From NCBI GenBank assembly GCA_965275915.1, contig CBDHYI010000007.1, positions 1,302,001 through 1,366,000 of the forward strand: DNA of 64,000 nucleotides. Reading direction: 5' to 3'. The notes beneath the pieces are model-generated. The model was not told the origin of the DNA. It saw only the letters and a program-made list of their open reading frames with translations, and made no database searches. This document shows, piece after piece, positions 8,716 to 18,272 of this stretch. The translations under genes and the position numbers were made by a program. The DNA is from JBDWFY01 sp965275915 (GTDB lineage: Bacteria > Pseudomonadota > Alphaproteobacteria > Rhizobiales > Stappiaceae). Position 1 is the first letter of the stretch. The number at the start of each line of letters is the position of its first letter.

Positions 8716-9366
8716 GTGACGGAAGCTCAACAGGCCACCGGCAGCGAGGACGTCGTCGCCCGGCAGATCAGAGAGAAACTGGGCGGACGCCCCCTTGTGC
8801 TTGTGGGCTTGATGGGATCGGGAAAGTCCAGTGTCGGAAAGAGACTGGCAGCCCGGCTCGGCCTGGATTTCATCGACTCCGATCATGAGATCGAGAAGGC
8901 GGCAAATCTCTCGATCACCGAGATTTTTACCAATTACGGTGAACCCTATTTCCGCTCCGGCGAAAGGCGTGTCATTGCCCGCCTTCTGGGCGAAGGCCCA
9001 AGGGTGCTCGCAACCGGTGGCGGCGCCTTCATGGATCCGGAGACCAGGGCGTCCGTGAAAATGTCGGCCGTGTCCCTGTGGTTGAATGCCGATCTGCCCA
9101 TTCTGATGTCCCGGGTCAGGCGGAGACCGACCCGGCCGCTGCTGCAGAACGATGATCCTGAAGGTGTCATGAAAAGCCTGATGGAAGAACGGTACCCCGT
9201 CTACGCCATGGCAGATTTGGAAGTCCTGTCCCGCGATGTACCCCACGAAATCGTCGTTCAGGAAATTATCAAAACGCTTTGCCGTTATCTGGAAATCAAT
9301 GCGGGCACGATACCTCCGCAAAAATCCCGCCAGCGGCGGCGCAAGAGCAATTCGAATTCGAAATGA
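8716..9366 (+). CDS. aroK: Shikimate kinase
   Basis: Phosphorylates shikimate at O3 with ATP in the chorismate pathway. Seen: Walker A GLMGSGKSS near residues 31-39, the substrate-binding DSD motif in DFIDSDHEIE, the FRSGERR block, and the glycine-rich ATGGGAF loop. GTG 8716 is preferred because GGAG lies seven bases upstream; ATGs at 8665 and 8674 are in frame and could be used instead. The C terminus is a basic tail rich in Arg, Lys, Ser and Asn, longer than in enterobacterial AroK. It overlaps aroB by ATGA (9363-9366), so the two are translationally coupled. Confidence 0.94.
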   Translation: MTEAQQATGSEDVVARQIREKLGGRPLVLVGLMGSGKSSVGKRLAARLGLDFIDSDHEIEKAANLSITEIFTNYGEPYFRSGERRVIARLLGEGPRVLATGGGAFMDPETRASVKMSAVSLWLNADLPILMSRVRRRPTRPLLQNDDPEGVMKSLMEERYPVYAMADLEVLSRDVPHEIVVQEIIKTLCRYLEINAGTIPPQKSRQRRRKSNSNSK

Positions 9367-10496
9367 TCGAGGAAAACAAAGCGGTGGCAGATGAAACACG
9401 CGTCTCAATAGACCTTGGCGAGCGGAGTTACGACATTCACATTTCGCGTGGCTCGCTGGCACATGCGGGGGCACTGTTGGGGGAGCAGTTTCCCGGTGCC
9501 GGCTTTGCGATCATCACCGACGAGACTGTCGCCAATCTGCATTTGGGGGCGCTGACGGAATCCCTTGACCGTCACGCCCTGGCACACAGCACGTTTCCCA
9601 TCGAACCGGGAGAAAACTCAAAGAGCTTTCCTGTGTTCGAGGATCTTTGCGAGCGTATGCTGGATGGCCGGTTCGAACGGGGAGATGTCATAATCGCCCT
9701 TGGCGGCGGCGTCGTCGGCGATTTGTCCGGTTTTGTCGCCGGTGTCGTGCGGCGCGGCATGAACTTTGTGCAGATACCGACCACCCTTCTTGCTCAGGTG
9801 GACAGTTCGGTCGGCGGCAAAACGGGTATCAACACGCGATTCGGTAAAAACCTGCTTGGCGTTTTTCTGCAGCCGGGACTTGTTCTGGCAGACACAGCCT
9901 TGCTCGATACGCTCCCGAAACGGGATTTTCGAGCAGGTTACGCGGAAGTCGTCAAATACGGTCTGATCAATGATGCCGCATTCTTTTCGTGGCTTGAGGC
10001 AAACTGGCAGGCCATCTTTTCCGGTGGCCAGGAACGCGATGAAGCCATTGCCCATGCCTGCCGGGCGAAAGCGGCCATTGTAGCCGCGGACGAGCGGGAA
10101 ACGGGTGAACGGGCATTGCTCAATCTCGGCCACACGTTCGGTCATGCGCTTGAGGCGGCAACCGGCTATGAAGCTGACCTGCTGGTTCACGGCGAAGGCG
10201 TTTCAATCGGCATGTGTCTTGCCCACGCTTTTTCCGAAACGCTGGGGCTGTGCCCCCCCCAAGACACCGAGCGGGTGGCCGCGCATCTGGGAGAAGTCGG
10301 TCTTCCCACCCGTCTTGACCAGATCCCGGGGCAGCTGCCGAACGCGGAAACATTGATGGACCATATTGCACAGGATAAAAAAGTCTCACGGGGAAATCTG
10401 ACGTTTATCCTGACACGGGGAATCGGACAGTCGTTTATCGAAAAGACTGTCGATCCCGCCGGGGTTCTGTCTTTTCTTGAGGAGAAACTGTCCTGA
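9363..10496 (+). CDS. aroB: 3-dehydroquinate synthase
   Basis: Converts DAHP to 3-dehydroquinate, the second step of the shikimate pathway, using NAD+ and a divalent metal. The 377-residue product shows the NAD-binding glycine block GGGVVGDLSGFVAG, the PTTLLAQVDSSVGGKTGIN signature, and the metal-binding histidine region LNLGHTFGHALE. ATG 9363 overlaps the aroK stop (ATGA); upstream ATG 9279 would run into aroK coding sequence. Its own stop overlaps the next start (TGATG at 10494-10498). The aroK-aroB-CorC order is typical of Hyphomicrobiales. Confidence 0.96.
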   Translation: MIEENKAVADETRVSIDLGERSYDIHISRGSLAHAGALLGEQFPGAGFAIITDETVANLHLGALTESLDRHALAHSTFPIEPGENSKSFPVFEDLCERMLDGRFERGDVIIALGGGVVGDLSGFVAGVVRRGMNFVQIPTTLLAQVDSSVGGKTGINTRFGKNLLGVFLQPGLVLADTALLDTLPKRDFRAGYAEVVKYGLINDAAFFSWLEANWQAIFSGGQERDEAIAHACRAKAAIVAADERETGERALLNLGHTFGHALEAATGYEADLLVHGEGVSIGMCLAHAFSETLGLCPPQDTERVAAHLGEVGLPTRLDQIPGQLPNAETLMDHIAQDKKVSRGNLTFILTRGIGQSFIEKTVDPAGVLSFLEEKLS

Positions 10497-11830
10497 TGGG
10501 CGCAGAAAGTGCAACCGGTTCTATTGCCGATACCTGGTTCTGGATGTCCCTGGGTGCTGTGGCCGTTCTGCTTTGCCTTTCGGGCTTTTTTTCCGGTTCC
10601 GAAACGGCGTTGACGGCCGCATCCCGCGCCCGCATTCATCAGCTTGAAAAGGCCGGCGACAAACGGGCCGGCCTTGTCAGTCGGCTCATTCTCGCACGGG
10701 AGCGCCTGATCGGCGCCCTCCTGCTTGGCAACAACCTCGTCAACATCCTGGCATCGGCTCTTGCCACAAGTGTGATGCTTACGCTGTTCGGCGATGCGGG
10801 TGTCGTTTACGCAACCCTGATCATGACGGCCCTGGTCCTGATTTTTTCCGAAGTTCTGCCGAAAACCTGGGCGATCTTCAACCCAGACCGCTTTGCGCTC
10901 GCCGTCGCCCCCGTCGTTCGGGTGGTGGTTGCCGTGTTCGGACCGCCCATAGCGGCTGTCGAGTTGCTGGTCCGCTTCATCCTGCGGCGCTTCGGCATCA
11001 ATATCGGCGAGGATCAGGCGATCCTGTCCGCCCACGATGAACTGCGCGGGGCCGTTGACCTGCAGCATCTTGAGGGCGGTCTTGTCAAGGACGAGCGCGA
11101 CCGGCTGGGCGGCCTTCTGGACCTTGCGGATCTGGAAGTGTCCGATGTCATGGTTCACCGCACGAAGATGCAAACGCTGAATGGTGACGACCCGCCGTCG
11201 AACCTTGTCGACCTGGTTCTGAAAAGTCCCTATACGCGTCTGCCGCTGTGGCAGGAAAAACCGGACAACATTGTCGGTGTCCTGCATGCCAAAGACCTGT
11301 TGAGGGCGCTTCACAAAGCCGGTGGCGATGTGGAACGTCTGGACCTGTTGCTGCTTGCCAAAAAACCCTGGTTTGTGCCCGACACAACGAGCCTGCAGGA
11401 CCAGTTGAATGCGTTCCTGAAGCGTAAGAGCCACTTTGCGCTGGTGGTCGACGAATATGGCGAGGTGATGGGACACGTCACGCTGGAGGACATTCTTGAG
11501 GAGATTGTCGGCGAAATTGCCGATGAGCACGATGTCGAACTGGAGGGCGTTCTGCCCCAGACCGACGGTTCCGTCATCGTTGACGGGTCGGTGCCGATCC
11601 GCGATCTCAACCGCGCCACGGACTGGGATCTTCCGGACGAAGAAGCCACGACGGTTGCCGGCCTTGTGATTCACGAAGCGCGCATGATCCCCGAAGAACG
11701 CCAGATCTTCACATTTCACGGCTTTCGCTTCACCGTGTTGCGCCGGGAGAAGAACAAGCTCCTGCGTCTGAGGATGGTGCCACTTGACAAAAAAATGAGG
11801 GTCAGCGGACCGGTGTCGCCATCCTCATAA
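10496..11830 (+). CDS. CorC/HlyC (CNNM) family membrane protein with CBS domains
   Basis: 444 residues: an N-terminal DUF21/CNNM membrane domain of about four helices (first helix FWMSLGAVAVLLCLSGFFSG, with the conserved SGSETAL). A CBS pair follows (SDVMVHRTKMQTL; YGEVMGHVTLEDILEEIVGEI) and then a C-terminal CorC_HlyC domain (VDGSVPIRDLN). The family is linked to magnesium/divalent-cation transport or resistance; the older name haemolysin is misleading. The start overlaps the aroB stop by one base, making it the third gene of a coupled operon. Substrate not determined. Confidence 0.9.
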   Translation: MGAESATGSIADTWFWMSLGAVAVLLCLSGFFSGSETALTAASRARIHQLEKAGDKRAGLVSRLILARERLIGALLLGNNLVNILASALATSVMLTLFGDAGVVYATLIMTALVLIFSEVLPKTWAIFNPDRFALAVAPVVRVVVAVFGPPIAAVELLVRFILRRFGINIGEDQAILSAHDELRGAVDLQHLEGGLVKDERDRLGGLLDLADLEVSDVMVHRTKMQTLNGDDPPSNLVDLVLKSPYTRLPLWQEKPDNIVGVLHAKDLLRALHKAGGDVERLDLLLLAKKPWFVPDTTSLQDQLNAFLKRKSHFALVVDEYGEVMGHVTLEDILEEIVGEIADEHDVELEGVLPQTDGSVIVDGSVPIRDLNRATDWDLPDEEATTVAGLVIHEARMIPEERQIFTFHGFRFTVLRREKNKLLRLRMVPLDKKMRVSGPVSPSS

Positions 11831-11879
11831 GCAGAGGCGGCCCTCTCGCCGCAATAGGCGGCGCCTGCGAAACCCTGCG

Positions 11880-12152
11880 CTAGCGGCGGTCTTCCGGCGA
11901 GCTTGCGCGAATGGCAAGGGCATGCACACCCTCCTCAAGCTCCTGCCTGAGGGTCTCATTGACCATGCGGTGACGGTCTATACGACTGACGCCGCTGAAC
12001 TTTTCGGAAACAAGCTCAACGCGGAAATGGGTTTCTCCTGCCTCCCGCCAGCCGCCGTGTCCCTTGTGAAGGTGCGATTCATCCACAACACTGATCTCTT
12101 CGGGCGAGAAGGCTTCTTTCAGTTTGTATTCCATCGTTTCTTTGACGCTCAT
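11880..12152 (-). CDS. bolA: BolA family protein
   Basis: A 90-residue BolA-fold protein, the partner of monothiol glutaredoxins in iron-sulfur handling and stress morphology. Seen: the N-terminal helix ETMEYKLKEAFSPEEISVVDES, the glycine/His segment HKGHGGWREAGETHF, and the FxGVSRIDRHRMVNETL motif carrying the conserved R-H-R. Start 12152 is chosen because GGAG lies six bases before it; ATG 12164 is also in frame and contains that ribosome site. It is divergent from the J-domain gene, as in related genomes. Confidence 0.93.
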   Translation of the reverse strand: MSVKETMEYKLKEAFSPEEISVVDESHLHKGHGGWREAGETHFRVELVSEKFSGVSRIDRHRMVNETLRQELEEGVHALAIRASSPEDRR

Positions 12153-12302
12153 GCCCTGCTCCATAAAGTCACTATCGTGAGGAATCGCACTTGAAGGCGT
12201 GTCAAGACCTTGCGCTGTCCCCGCCGGTCGCTCTATTTATGGGCGCTTATCAAATTTGAGCAAGGTCGCCTGATCGTTTCCCGCTATCGCAAGCATGTGT
12301 GA

Positions 12303-12917
12303 ATGACCAACAAATCGAACATTTTCGACTCCATTCGCGTCAAGCCTACGAAGGAAAAGGCCAAACGGGAGCAGCACCCCGAATGTGAATGGGAGGGCTG
12401 CTCCAATCCCGGAACGCACCGGGCGCCCAAAGGCCGGGGCCGCGAGGGACAGTTCTTTCGCTTCTGCGTCAACCACGTGCGTGAATACAACAAGTCCTAC
12501 AACTATTTTCAGGGCATGGATGACACGCAACTGCGCAGCTACCAGAAAGATGCCCTCACAGGCCACCGCCCGACCTGGAAAATGGGTGTCAACAAAGCGA
12601 CAATGGAATCCCAGGGCCGGCGCCGCGGCGAGTGGTCCAACGGCGTGAATGATCCGTTTAATCTGTTGGGAGACGACGAACCTCAGGGCCAGTCCGCCGC
12701 CGCCCGTCAGCGGCGGCACCTTGTCACGGCGCAAAAACATGCCTTTGAAACTCTGAACCTCAACTACAGTGCCGATGCCGCGGAGATAAAGGCCCGCTAT
12801 AAAGAACTTGTCAAAAAGCATCATCCTGATGCAAATGGTGGCGACAGTTCTCTTGAAGATCGTCTTCGGCAGATCATTCAAGCGTACAATGTGCTGAAAA
12901 AAGCAGGTTTTTGCTGA
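12303..12917 (+). CDS. J-domain protein with Cys-rich N terminus
   Basis: 204 residues with a C-terminal J domain (about residues 145-203) containing the HPD motif at 174-176 (KKHHPDANGG). It would stimulate an Hsp70 such as DnaK. The N-terminal part has a Cys/His cluster (HPECEWEGCSNPG and FRFCVNH) that could bind zinc. There is no G/F region or classical DnaJ zinc finger, so this is a class C J protein. It lies upstream of cobS in the same direction with 69 bases between, an arrangement seen in many Hyphomicrobiales. Whether it serves the cobaltochelatase is unknown. Confidence 0.9.
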   Translation: MTNKSNIFDSIRVKPTKEKAKREQHPECEWEGCSNPGTHRAPKGRGREGQFFRFCVNHVREYNKSYNYFQGMDDTQLRSYQKDALTGHRPTWKMGVNKATMESQGRRRGEWSNGVNDPFNLLGDDEPQGQSAAARQRRHLVTAQKHAFETLNLNYSADAAEIKARYKELVKKHHPDANGGDSSLEDRLRQIIQAYNVLKKAGFC

Positions 12918-12986
12918 AACCATCATTCCAGCTCCTTATGAACAATGCCCTGAGTCCTGGTGACGAAACAGGACGGCGGAGGACCG

Positions 12987-13973
12987 ATGACTGAAGTAAA
13001 TGACAATTCCGCCAGCTTGCCGGACACGAAAGTCCCTGTCCGAGATCTCTTCGGCATCGATTCCGATCTGCAGGTGCCCGCTTATTCCGAAATGTCCGCG
13101 CATGTGCCGGACCGGGATCCGGACTATCTTTTCGACGCGGATACGACGCTCGCCATCCTGGCCGGTTTCTCCCATAACCGGCGCGTCATGGTTTCGGGCT
13201 ATCACGGAACCGGCAAATCGACCCACATCGAGCAGGTCGCGGCGCACCTGAACTGGCCCTGCGTACGCGTTAATCTCGACAGCCATATCAGCCGGATCGA
13301 TCTTGTCGGCAAAGATGCCATCGTCATCCGCGACGGTGTACAGGTCACCGAATTCAGGGACGGTATTCTGCCCTGGGCGCTCCAGAACAATGTCGCGCTG
13401 GTGTTCGATGAGTATGACGCCGGACGACCGGACGTGATGTTCGTCATCCAGCGCGTCCTGGAAGTGTCGGGCAAGCTGACATTGCTCGACCAGAACCGGG
13501 TCATTCGTCCGCATCCGGCGTTCCGCCTGTTTGCCACAACCAATACGGTCGGCCTTGGCGACACATCCGGCCTTTATCACGGCACCCAGCAGATCAACCA
13601 GGGTCAGATGGACCGTTGGTCGGTCGTAACCACCCTGAATTACCTGCCGCACGATAATGAAACGGAAATTGTCCTTGCCAAGAACAAGGCCTATATGACA
13701 CCCGAGGGTCAAGAGACGATTTCCAAGATGGTCCGGGTTGCCGATATGACGCGTAACGCCTTCATGAATGGCGATCTTTCGACTGTCATGAGCCCGCGCA
13801 CGGTGATCACCTGGGCGGAAAATGCGGAAATATTCGGCGATATCGGATTTGCCTTCCGTCTGACCTTCCTCAATAAATGCGACGAGATGGAACGGACTGC
13901 CGTGTCCGAGTTCTATCAGCGCTGTTTTGGCGAAGAACTGCGTGAATCGGTTGCCAACGCCGTCGTGACCTGA
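12987..13973 (+). CDS. cobS: Cobaltochelatase ATPase subunit CobS
   Basis: AAA+ subunit of the aerobic, ATP-dependent cobaltochelatase (CobN-CobS-CobT), which inserts cobalt into hydrogenobyrinate a,c-diamide in B12 synthesis. The 328-residue product has Walker A GYHGTGKST at about 71-79, Walker B VALVFDEYDAG and a sensor-like FATTNTVGLGD stretch. ATG 12987 is chosen for the GGAGG at 12978-12982; an in-frame GTG lies at 12960. cobT follows after 26 bases. cobN is not in the window. Confidence 0.96.
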   Translation: MTEVNDNSASLPDTKVPVRDLFGIDSDLQVPAYSEMSAHVPDRDPDYLFDADTTLAILAGFSHNRRVMVSGYHGTGKSTHIEQVAAHLNWPCVRVNLDSHISRIDLVGKDAIVIRDGVQVTEFRDGILPWALQNNVALVFDEYDAGRPDVMFVIQRVLEVSGKLTLLDQNRVIRPHPAFRLFATTNTVGLGDTSGLYHGTQQINQGQMDRWSVVTTLNYLPHDNETEIVLAKNKAYMTPEGQETISKMVRVADMTRNAFMNGDLSTVMSPRTVITWAENAEIFGDIGFAFRLTFLNKCDEMERTAVSEFYQRCFGEELRESVANAVVT

Positions 13974-13999
13974 GGTGCTGGCAGGAAAGCAGGAACCTA

Positions 14000-15883
14000 A
14001 TGGCCTCGCAATTTGACGGATCAAAACGCGGTCAGTCCGCCACCGAACCCGTGAAACAGGCGGTCACGACCACGATGCGGGCAATCTCCCGGGATCCGGA
14101 ACTGGATGTGGTGTTCTCAACCGATCGGCCGGGACTGTCCGGTGAACGGGCCCGGCTGACGGAACCGCCCCGGCGCATGAGTGCCAAAGATCTGGCGGTG
14201 ACACGCGGTCAGGGCGATTCAATCGCACTGCGCCGGGCCTGCCACGATGCGGCCGTTCATCGAAAAATGATGCCGGCAGGCGATCAGGCGCAAAACGTCT
14301 TTGAAGCGATAGAACAGGCGCGGTGCGAGTCGCTCGGATCCATGCGCATGGCCGGGGTCTGCTCCAATATCGGTGCCATGCTGGAGGACCGGTACAGCAA
14401 ACCGGCTTATCAGGCGATCGATACGCAGGAAGACGCGCCGATTGAAGATGCGCTGGCGCTTCTTGTAAGGGAAAGGCTGACCGGCGAAAAACCGCCGGCA
14501 ACCGCCAGCAAACTGGTCGATCAATGGCGCCTTCTCATCGAAAACAAGACGGCGGATGATCTCGATAAACTCGAAGACGCTCTGGACAACCAGGCCGACT
14601 TCGCCGGCATTGTCCGTCACATGCTCGTCTCCCTTGAGATGGCCGAGGAATTCGGCGATGAAGCGTCCAACGAAGACGATCAGTCCGGCGACGACGGACG
14701 GGACGACCAGTCAGACACCAGCAACGAGGACCAGGACACCTCCAGCGAGGACCAGCAGGGACCTCAGGAGCAGGACATGTCCGGGGAGGAACAGGAAGCG
14801 GGCGAAAGCGAGATGAGCGACACCGCCGCTGATGACTTCAGCGACGAGCTCGTCGACATGGATATGGAAGACATGGCCGATGCCCCGCCGCAGGACTATC
14901 CCTTCTCCAATCGGCCGCCGGCATCCGATTATCATATCTTCACCGACAAGTTCGATGAGGTGGTCCGCGCCGAAGATTTGTGCGACATCGCAGAACTTGA
15001 TCGTCTGCGTGGATTTCTCGACAAACAGCTCACAAATCTGCAAAGCGCCGTCTCGCGGCTTGCCAACCGCCTGCAGCGTCGGCTGATGGCGCAGCAGAAC
15101 CGGTCCTGGGAGTTTGATATGGAGGAAGGTCTGCTTGACACGGCCCGCCTCACAAGGGTCGTTACGGATCCGATGCAACCTCTCGCGTTCAAACAGGAAC
15201 AGGACATCAATTTCCGCGACACCGTGGTCACCCTGCTGTTGGATAACTCCGGATCGATGCGCGGACGTCCGATAACGGTTGCAGCGGTCACAGCCGATAT
15301 TCTTGCCCGCACCCTCGAACGCTGCGGTGTCAAGGTAGAGATCCTCGGCTTTACCACCCGAGCCTGGAAAGGCGGCCAGGCGCGGGAGGCCTGGCTTCAG
15401 TCGGGTAAACCGCAAAATCCCGGGCGCCTCAACGACCTGAGGCACATCATCTACAAATCAGCCGATGCCCCGTGGCGGCGGGCCCGTCGGAATCTTGGCC
15501 TGATGATGCGCGAAGGACTTTTGAAAGAAAACATCGACGGGGAAGCACTGGAGTGGGCGCATAATCGGCTCCTGGCCCGGCCTGAAAGCCGACGTATCAT
15601 GATGGTTATTTCCGACGGCGCCCCTGTGGATGACTGCACCTTGTCGGTTAATCCGGGCAACTATCTTGAGAAGCACCTCCGGCGCGTGATCGAGGACATC
15701 GAAACCCGGTCTTCGATTGAGCTGATCGCAATCGGAATCGGACATGACGTTACCCGTTACTATCGCCGGGCCGTTACGATCGTCGATGCGGAAGAGTTGG
15801 CCGGCGTCCTGACAGAACAGCTGGCGAACCTGTTTGAAGACGAGACGGTTCGTCCCACCGCGCGCAGACGGCGTCGTGCATGA
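14000..15883 (+). CDS. cobT: Cobaltochelatase subunit CobT
   Basis: 627-residue MIDAS-containing partner of CobS in the aerobic cobaltochelatase. The N-terminal helical part is followed by a long acidic low-complexity stretch (roughly residues 215-300, rich in Asp, Glu, Ser and Gln). A C-terminal von Willebrand A domain has the metal-ion-dependent adhesion motif DNSGSM, with its Asp at about residue 415. The length and acidic linker are normal for CobT. Its stop overlaps the next gene's ATG (ATGA at 15880), so the esterase-like gene is co-translated. Confidence 0.96.
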   Translation: MASQFDGSKRGQSATEPVKQAVTTTMRAISRDPELDVVFSTDRPGLSGERARLTEPPRRMSAKDLAVTRGQGDSIALRRACHDAAVHRKMMPAGDQAQNVFEAIEQARCESLGSMRMAGVCSNIGAMLEDRYSKPAYQAIDTQEDAPIEDALALLVRERLTGEKPPATASKLVDQWRLLIENKTADDLDKLEDALDNQADFAGIVRHMLVSLEMAEEFGDEASNEDDQSGDDGRDDQSDTSNEDQDTSSEDQQGPQEQDMSGEEQEAGESEMSDTAADDFSDELVDMDMEDMADAPPQDYPFSNRPPASDYHIFTDKFDEVVRAEDLCDIAELDRLRGFLDKQLTNLQSAVSRLANRLQRRLMAQQNRSWEFDMEEGLLDTARLTRVVTDPMQPLAFKQEQDINFRDTVVTLLLDNSGSMRGRPITVAAVTADILARTLERCGVKVEILGFTTRAWKGGQAREAWLQSGKPQNPGRLNDLRHIIYKSADAPWRRARRNLGLMMREGLLKENIDGEALEWAHNRLLARPESRRIMMVISDGAPVDDCTLSVNPGNYLEKHLRRVIEDIETRSSIELIAIGIGHDVTRYYRRAVTIVDAEELAGVLTEQLANLFEDETVRPTARRRRRA

Positions 15884-16980
15884 CCATACGGCACCGCCTT
15901 CTTTTTGCTGCAACGCTGCTGGCCGTGCTGGTGCCGATGGAGTTTGGGGAGGCGACACCTCCGCCGGCACCGGCGGGGCTCAAGCCATTTGAGATCCGGC
16001 AGGAGCCTCTGTCTCACTTTCGCATCGGCCACAGCGAACAGACCGTTTTCGGAGAGCTTGAGTTTCTCGGCGGTGCCGAACTGATCTCGACAAACCGCGA
16101 TTTTGGCGCACTCTCCGGCGTGCTGAGCCTTGATGGCGGACAAACGATCCTGGCAGTCAGCGACACCGGTTTCTGGTTTACCTGGCAGGTTCCGGACGAA
16201 AGGGGCCTTCAGGAGGATACGCCCCTCAAAGCCGCGTTTGCACCGATCCTTGACTATCGGGGCCAACCGCTGCTTGGCAAACATTCTTCGGATGCGGAAG
16301 CGCTTGCCAGGCGAACGGCGAACGGGCAGATGGAATACCTGGTGGCTTTTGAGGGCGATTCCCGTATCAATTTCTGGCCGGCGCCACCGGCCCTTGCGGC
16401 AGTCACACCGGCAAAAAACATCAAGACGGGAATCCCCCAGAGACGGATCCGTTTCAACAAGGGGATAGAAGGGTTATCCGTCGCGCCGGAAGGCAGCCCG
16501 GTCGCCGGTGCCATTGTTGCGCTCACCGAGCGCAATACCAATCGGACGCGCGACATGAACGGCTGGCTGATCGGCGGACCGCGGCCCGGCGCTCTCAAAG
16601 TCAAACGAAGCGACAATTACGATGTAACCGACGCCTCATTTCTTCCCGACGGGGATCTGCTGCTGCTGGAAAGACGGTTCAACCTCAGCGACGGTATCGG
16701 TATGCGCATCCGCCGCGTACCCGCCTCGACCATTCGGCCGGGCGCCGTCCTTGACGGACATGCGATCATCGAGGCGGATCTGGGCTACCATATCGACAAT
16801 ATGGAGGGTCTGGCGGTTCACCGGTCACCCGATGGTGATACGATCATAACGCTGATATCGGACAACAATCATTCGATCCTTCAGCGCACGCTTTTCCTGC
16901 GTTTCAAGATGAAGGACGGTGCGGTCAGAAACGCTGCCGATCCCGTTACACCGCGCGCGCATCCGGCAAGGGACGGATAA
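15880..16980 (+). CDS. Exported esterase-like/phytase-like beta-propeller protein
   Basis: 366 residues with an N-terminal signal peptide (RLLFAATLLAVLVPMEFGEA). The mature part fits the esterase-like activity of phytase family (phytase-like_N): FGALSGVLSLDGGQTILAVSDTG, GIEGLSVAPEGSPVAGAIVALTE and DNMEGLAVHRSPDGDTIITL are the repeated aspartate/glycine strand motifs of a propeller. Substrate unknown; periplasmic or secreted. It overlaps cobT by 4 bases and its 3' end overlaps the convergent transporter gene by 35 bases (16946-16980). Gene linkage to cobT is common in relatives without a proven functional link. Confidence 0.85.
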   Translation: MTIRHRLLFAATLLAVLVPMEFGEATPPPAPAGLKPFEIRQEPLSHFRIGHSEQTVFGELEFLGGAELISTNRDFGALSGVLSLDGGQTILAVSDTGFWFTWQVPDERGLQEDTPLKAAFAPILDYRGQPLLGKHSSDAEALARRTANGQMEYLVAFEGDSRINFWPAPPALAAVTPAKNIKTGIPQRRIRFNKGIEGLSVAPEGSPVAGAIVALTERNTNRTRDMNGWLIGGPRPGALKVKRSDNYDVTDASFLPDGDLLLLERRFNLSDGIGMRIRRVPASTIRPGAVLDGHAIIEADLGYHIDNMEGLAVHRSPDGDTIITLISDNNHSILQRTLFLRFKMKDGAVRNAADPVTPRAHPARDG

Positions 16981-17593
16981 AGGCAAGCAGGATCCGGTAA
17001 GGGATCAGAAGGCCGACAGCGACAAGCATTTTTACACAGAAATCACCGAGTGCCCACGAGATCCAGCGCGGATACTCAGCCGAAAAAACGCCAAGCAGAG
17101 GCGTCGCTTCGACGGCAAACGCATCGAAACCTCCCAGAAACGACCATGCGGCCGAAAACGCCATGGAGAAGAACAGGATCGTATCGAGGACCGAGCCGAT
17201 CAATGACGAGACAAAAGGTGCTTTCCACCAGGCGCGGCGGCGCAATGCGTCAAAAATCGTCACGTCCATCAGCTGCGCGACCAGAAACGCGCTGCCCGAT
17301 GCAATTGCAATACGCGGCGTGGCGAGAAGAACAGACAGAAAAACGGCAACGATGAAACCGGCAATGACCACCCGGCGCGCCGCCACAGGGCCAAACCGCC
17401 GATTCGTCAGATCGGTCACCAGAAACGCGGCGGGATAGGTGAACGCACCCCAGGTCAAAAGGTCTGCGAGCTGGAGACCGCCAATCTCCGCGTACACCGG
17501 ATACTGCACGAGAATGTTGGAGGCAAGCACCACCAAAGCCATCGCCGCAATGCCGAACATTGTCGATGACAGCACGCTGTCAGCTGTTTTCAT
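16946..17593 (-). CDS. VUT family transporter (probable queuosine-precursor transporter)
   Basis: 215-residue integral membrane protein with about six helices (VLSSTMFGIAAMALVVLASN at the start and MLVAVGLLIPYRILLAFI at the end). The conserved segment TYPAAFLVTDLTNRRFGP is typical of the VUT/YhhQ (DUF165) family, which in E. coli imports 7-cyano-7-deazaguanine for queuosine synthesis. That role is inferred by family. The coding end overlaps the convergent phytase-like gene by 35 bases. No queuosine riboswitch was recognised upstream. Confidence 0.88.
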   Translation of the reverse strand: MKTADSVLSSTMFGIAAMALVVLASNILVQYPVYAEIGGLQLADLLTWGAFTYPAAFLVTDLTNRRFGPVAARRVVIAGFIVAVFLSVLLATPRIAIASGSAFLVAQLMDVTIFDALRRRAWWKAPFVSSLIGSVLDTILFFSMAFSAAWSFLGGFDAFAVEATPLLGVFSAEYPRWISWALGDFCVKMLVAVGLLIPYRILLAFIRPLPDARAV

Positions 17594-17630
17594 TGATCAA
17601 ATCCAGTGAGCCGCTGAAAACAGGACGTCT

Positions 17631-17921
17631 TCAGGACGCTTCGGCGAGTTTGAGCTTAACCTGACGCTTCAATCTGACGGCCTTGTCGGACAACTCGTTG
17701 TCCTTGGCCTTAAGAAGGAATGCGTCCAGTCCGCCGCGATGCTCAACGGTTCTGAGCGCATGCGCGCTGATCCGCAAAGATACTTTTTCGCCCATCGCGT
17801 CGCTCAGAAGAGACACATTGCACAAGTTCGGAAGAAACCGTCTGCGCGACTTGTTGTTCGCGTGGCTGACATTGTTGCCAGTCTGGACGGCCTTGCCGGT
17901 GAGTTCGCACCGCCGAGCCAT
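17631..17921 (-). CDS. rpmB: 50S ribosomal protein L28
   Basis: 96-residue basic protein beginning MARRCELTGKAVQTGNNVSH, the classic L28 opening. It continues with KSRRRFLPNLCNV and the Arg/Lys-rich body with ISAHALRTVEHRGGLDAFL. It is the longer alphaproteobacterial form (about 95-100 residues). Start 17921 is chosen over the in-frame ATG at 17951 because the L28 N terminus begins here. It is a housekeeping gene, monocistronic in appearance, 37 bases beyond the start of the VUT gene in the same direction. Confidence 0.97.
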   Translation of the reverse strand: MARRCELTGKAVQTGNNVSHANNKSRRRFLPNLCNVSLLSDAMGEKVSLRISAHALRTVEHRGGLDAFLLKAKDNELSDKAVRLKRQVKLKLAEAS

Positions 17922-18272
17922 TGGTAATACCTTTTTTCTGGCCGAACGCACACGGGTTCGGCAAATTCAGTCCGGAATATCTCGGAAAGTTGCCCTCCTA
18001 TAGAGATGCCGCCCGCAAGCGTCAAGACTGGATTGCCCGCCACACGGCAAAATTTCCGGCTCAATATGGCATGTTTTTGCGTTGCCATTAACCTGGAAGT
18101 TACCATAAAGCCAAACAATTGGCGCATTCGGTCAACACCTTGAAAACGGGTGGATGCCGGAGAGCGTTTCTGGGCCCGACACCCGTTCGAATATTTCAGG
18201 AACGCCTAAACCAGAAACTACAGTGTGGCGGACAGGCATATGCGTCCACACGGGGAGCGTCAGGTGTTTGGT
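17922..18272. other. Divergent promoter region of rpmB and the DUF3108 gene
   Basis: About 350 bases between two outward-facing genes, so promoters in both directions are expected. No open frame with coding character and no convincing consensus promoter hexamers were recognised. Confidence 0.5.

Noticed and set aside
10187..11719. 510-residue minus-strand open frame across aroB and the CorC gene
   Set aside because: Antisense shadow of two well-identified genes; composition rich in Gln, His and Arg with no family features.
12936..14024. 362-residue minus-strand frame opposite cobS
   Set aside because: cobS has intact Walker motifs in the plus frame; the minus frame has no features.
12987..15883. 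Reading cobS-cobT as an MoxR-VWA defence or stress pair
   Set aside because: Although it is an AAA+ plus MIDAS pair, the lengths, acidic linker and neighbours match the aerobic cobaltochelatase.
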